From assembly GCA_030835185.1 (NCBI GenBank), contig JAUQWL010000095.1, forward strand, positions 1-22,135: 22,135 nt of DNA, written 5' to 3'. Shown piece after piece: positions 22,135 to 22,135 of this stretch. The notes beneath the pieces were generated by a model. That model was not told the origin of the DNA. It worked only from the letters and a program-made list of their open reading frames with translations, and ran no database searches. This stretch comes from Solirubrobacterales bacterium. Lineage in GTDB: Bacteria > Actinomycetota > Thermoleophilia > Solirubrobacterales > 70-9. The position numbers and the translations under genes are program-made. Position 1 is the stretch's first letter. Each line of letters begins with the position of its first letter.

Positions 22135-22135
22135 A

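Overview
The window looks like a chromosomal segment of a GC-rich actinobacterium. My best guess is class Thermoleophilia (Solirubrobacterales-like). This is an inference from strong G/C third-position bias, GTG/TTG starts, a short NAD-type gnd beside zwf and pgl, and a sigma-region-4/DUF2993 fusion; no 16S or other marker is present to prove it. I see no phage, transposase, CRISPR or integrase gene, and most of the window is ordinary housekeeping and accessory chromosome.

Layout. 1-1050: the C-terminal end of a GH26-like glycoside hydrolase (+), a possible decayed membrane-protein fragment, and a small lipoprotein (-). 1051-4506: a membrane-anchored protein with a sigma-region-4-like helix-turn-helix and a DUF2993 lipid-binding-like domain (-), divergent from a histidine kinase/response regulator pair (+). 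4550-5388: two divergent tRNA-Ser genes (CGA on -, GGA on +) and tadA (-). 5468-7554: a secreted subtilisin-like protease (+) convergent with a universal stress protein (-), separated by a tandem-repeat array. 7651-10933: a 49-residue membrane protein (-) divergent from a metallo-beta-lactamase-fold hydrolase translationally linked to a 785-residue polytopic membrane protein (+). 10925-15189: a tight minus-strand operon, gnd - pgl - potassium-channel-like protein - Na+/H+ antiporter, divergent from zwf (+). 16914-18726: inorganic pyrophosphatase (+) convergent with rlmN (-). 18950-21698: a CaiB/BaiF CoA-transferase (-) divergent from an ABC-2 ATPase/permease pair (+). The right edge cuts an unrecognised gene (-).

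How the genes fit together. zwf, pgl and gnd supply the complete oxidative pentose phosphate branch from glucose-6-phosphate to ribulose-5-phosphate; they share a divergent control region, and gnd and pgl sit in one operon with two cation-transport genes. The two-component pair and the sigma-r4/DUF2993 protein diverge from one 220-bp region and could be co-regulated.

The most unusual non-coding signal is a set of short tandem repeat arrays (21, 26, about 30 and 31 bp) directly behind genes. Three of the four lie between convergent genes, and three contain copies of a neighbouring gene's last codons or stop codon. The clearest is a four-copy, exactly 31-bp array in which each copy repeats the end of the CoA-transferase gene including its TAG stop. 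Whether this is a genome-wide pattern cannot be judged from one window.
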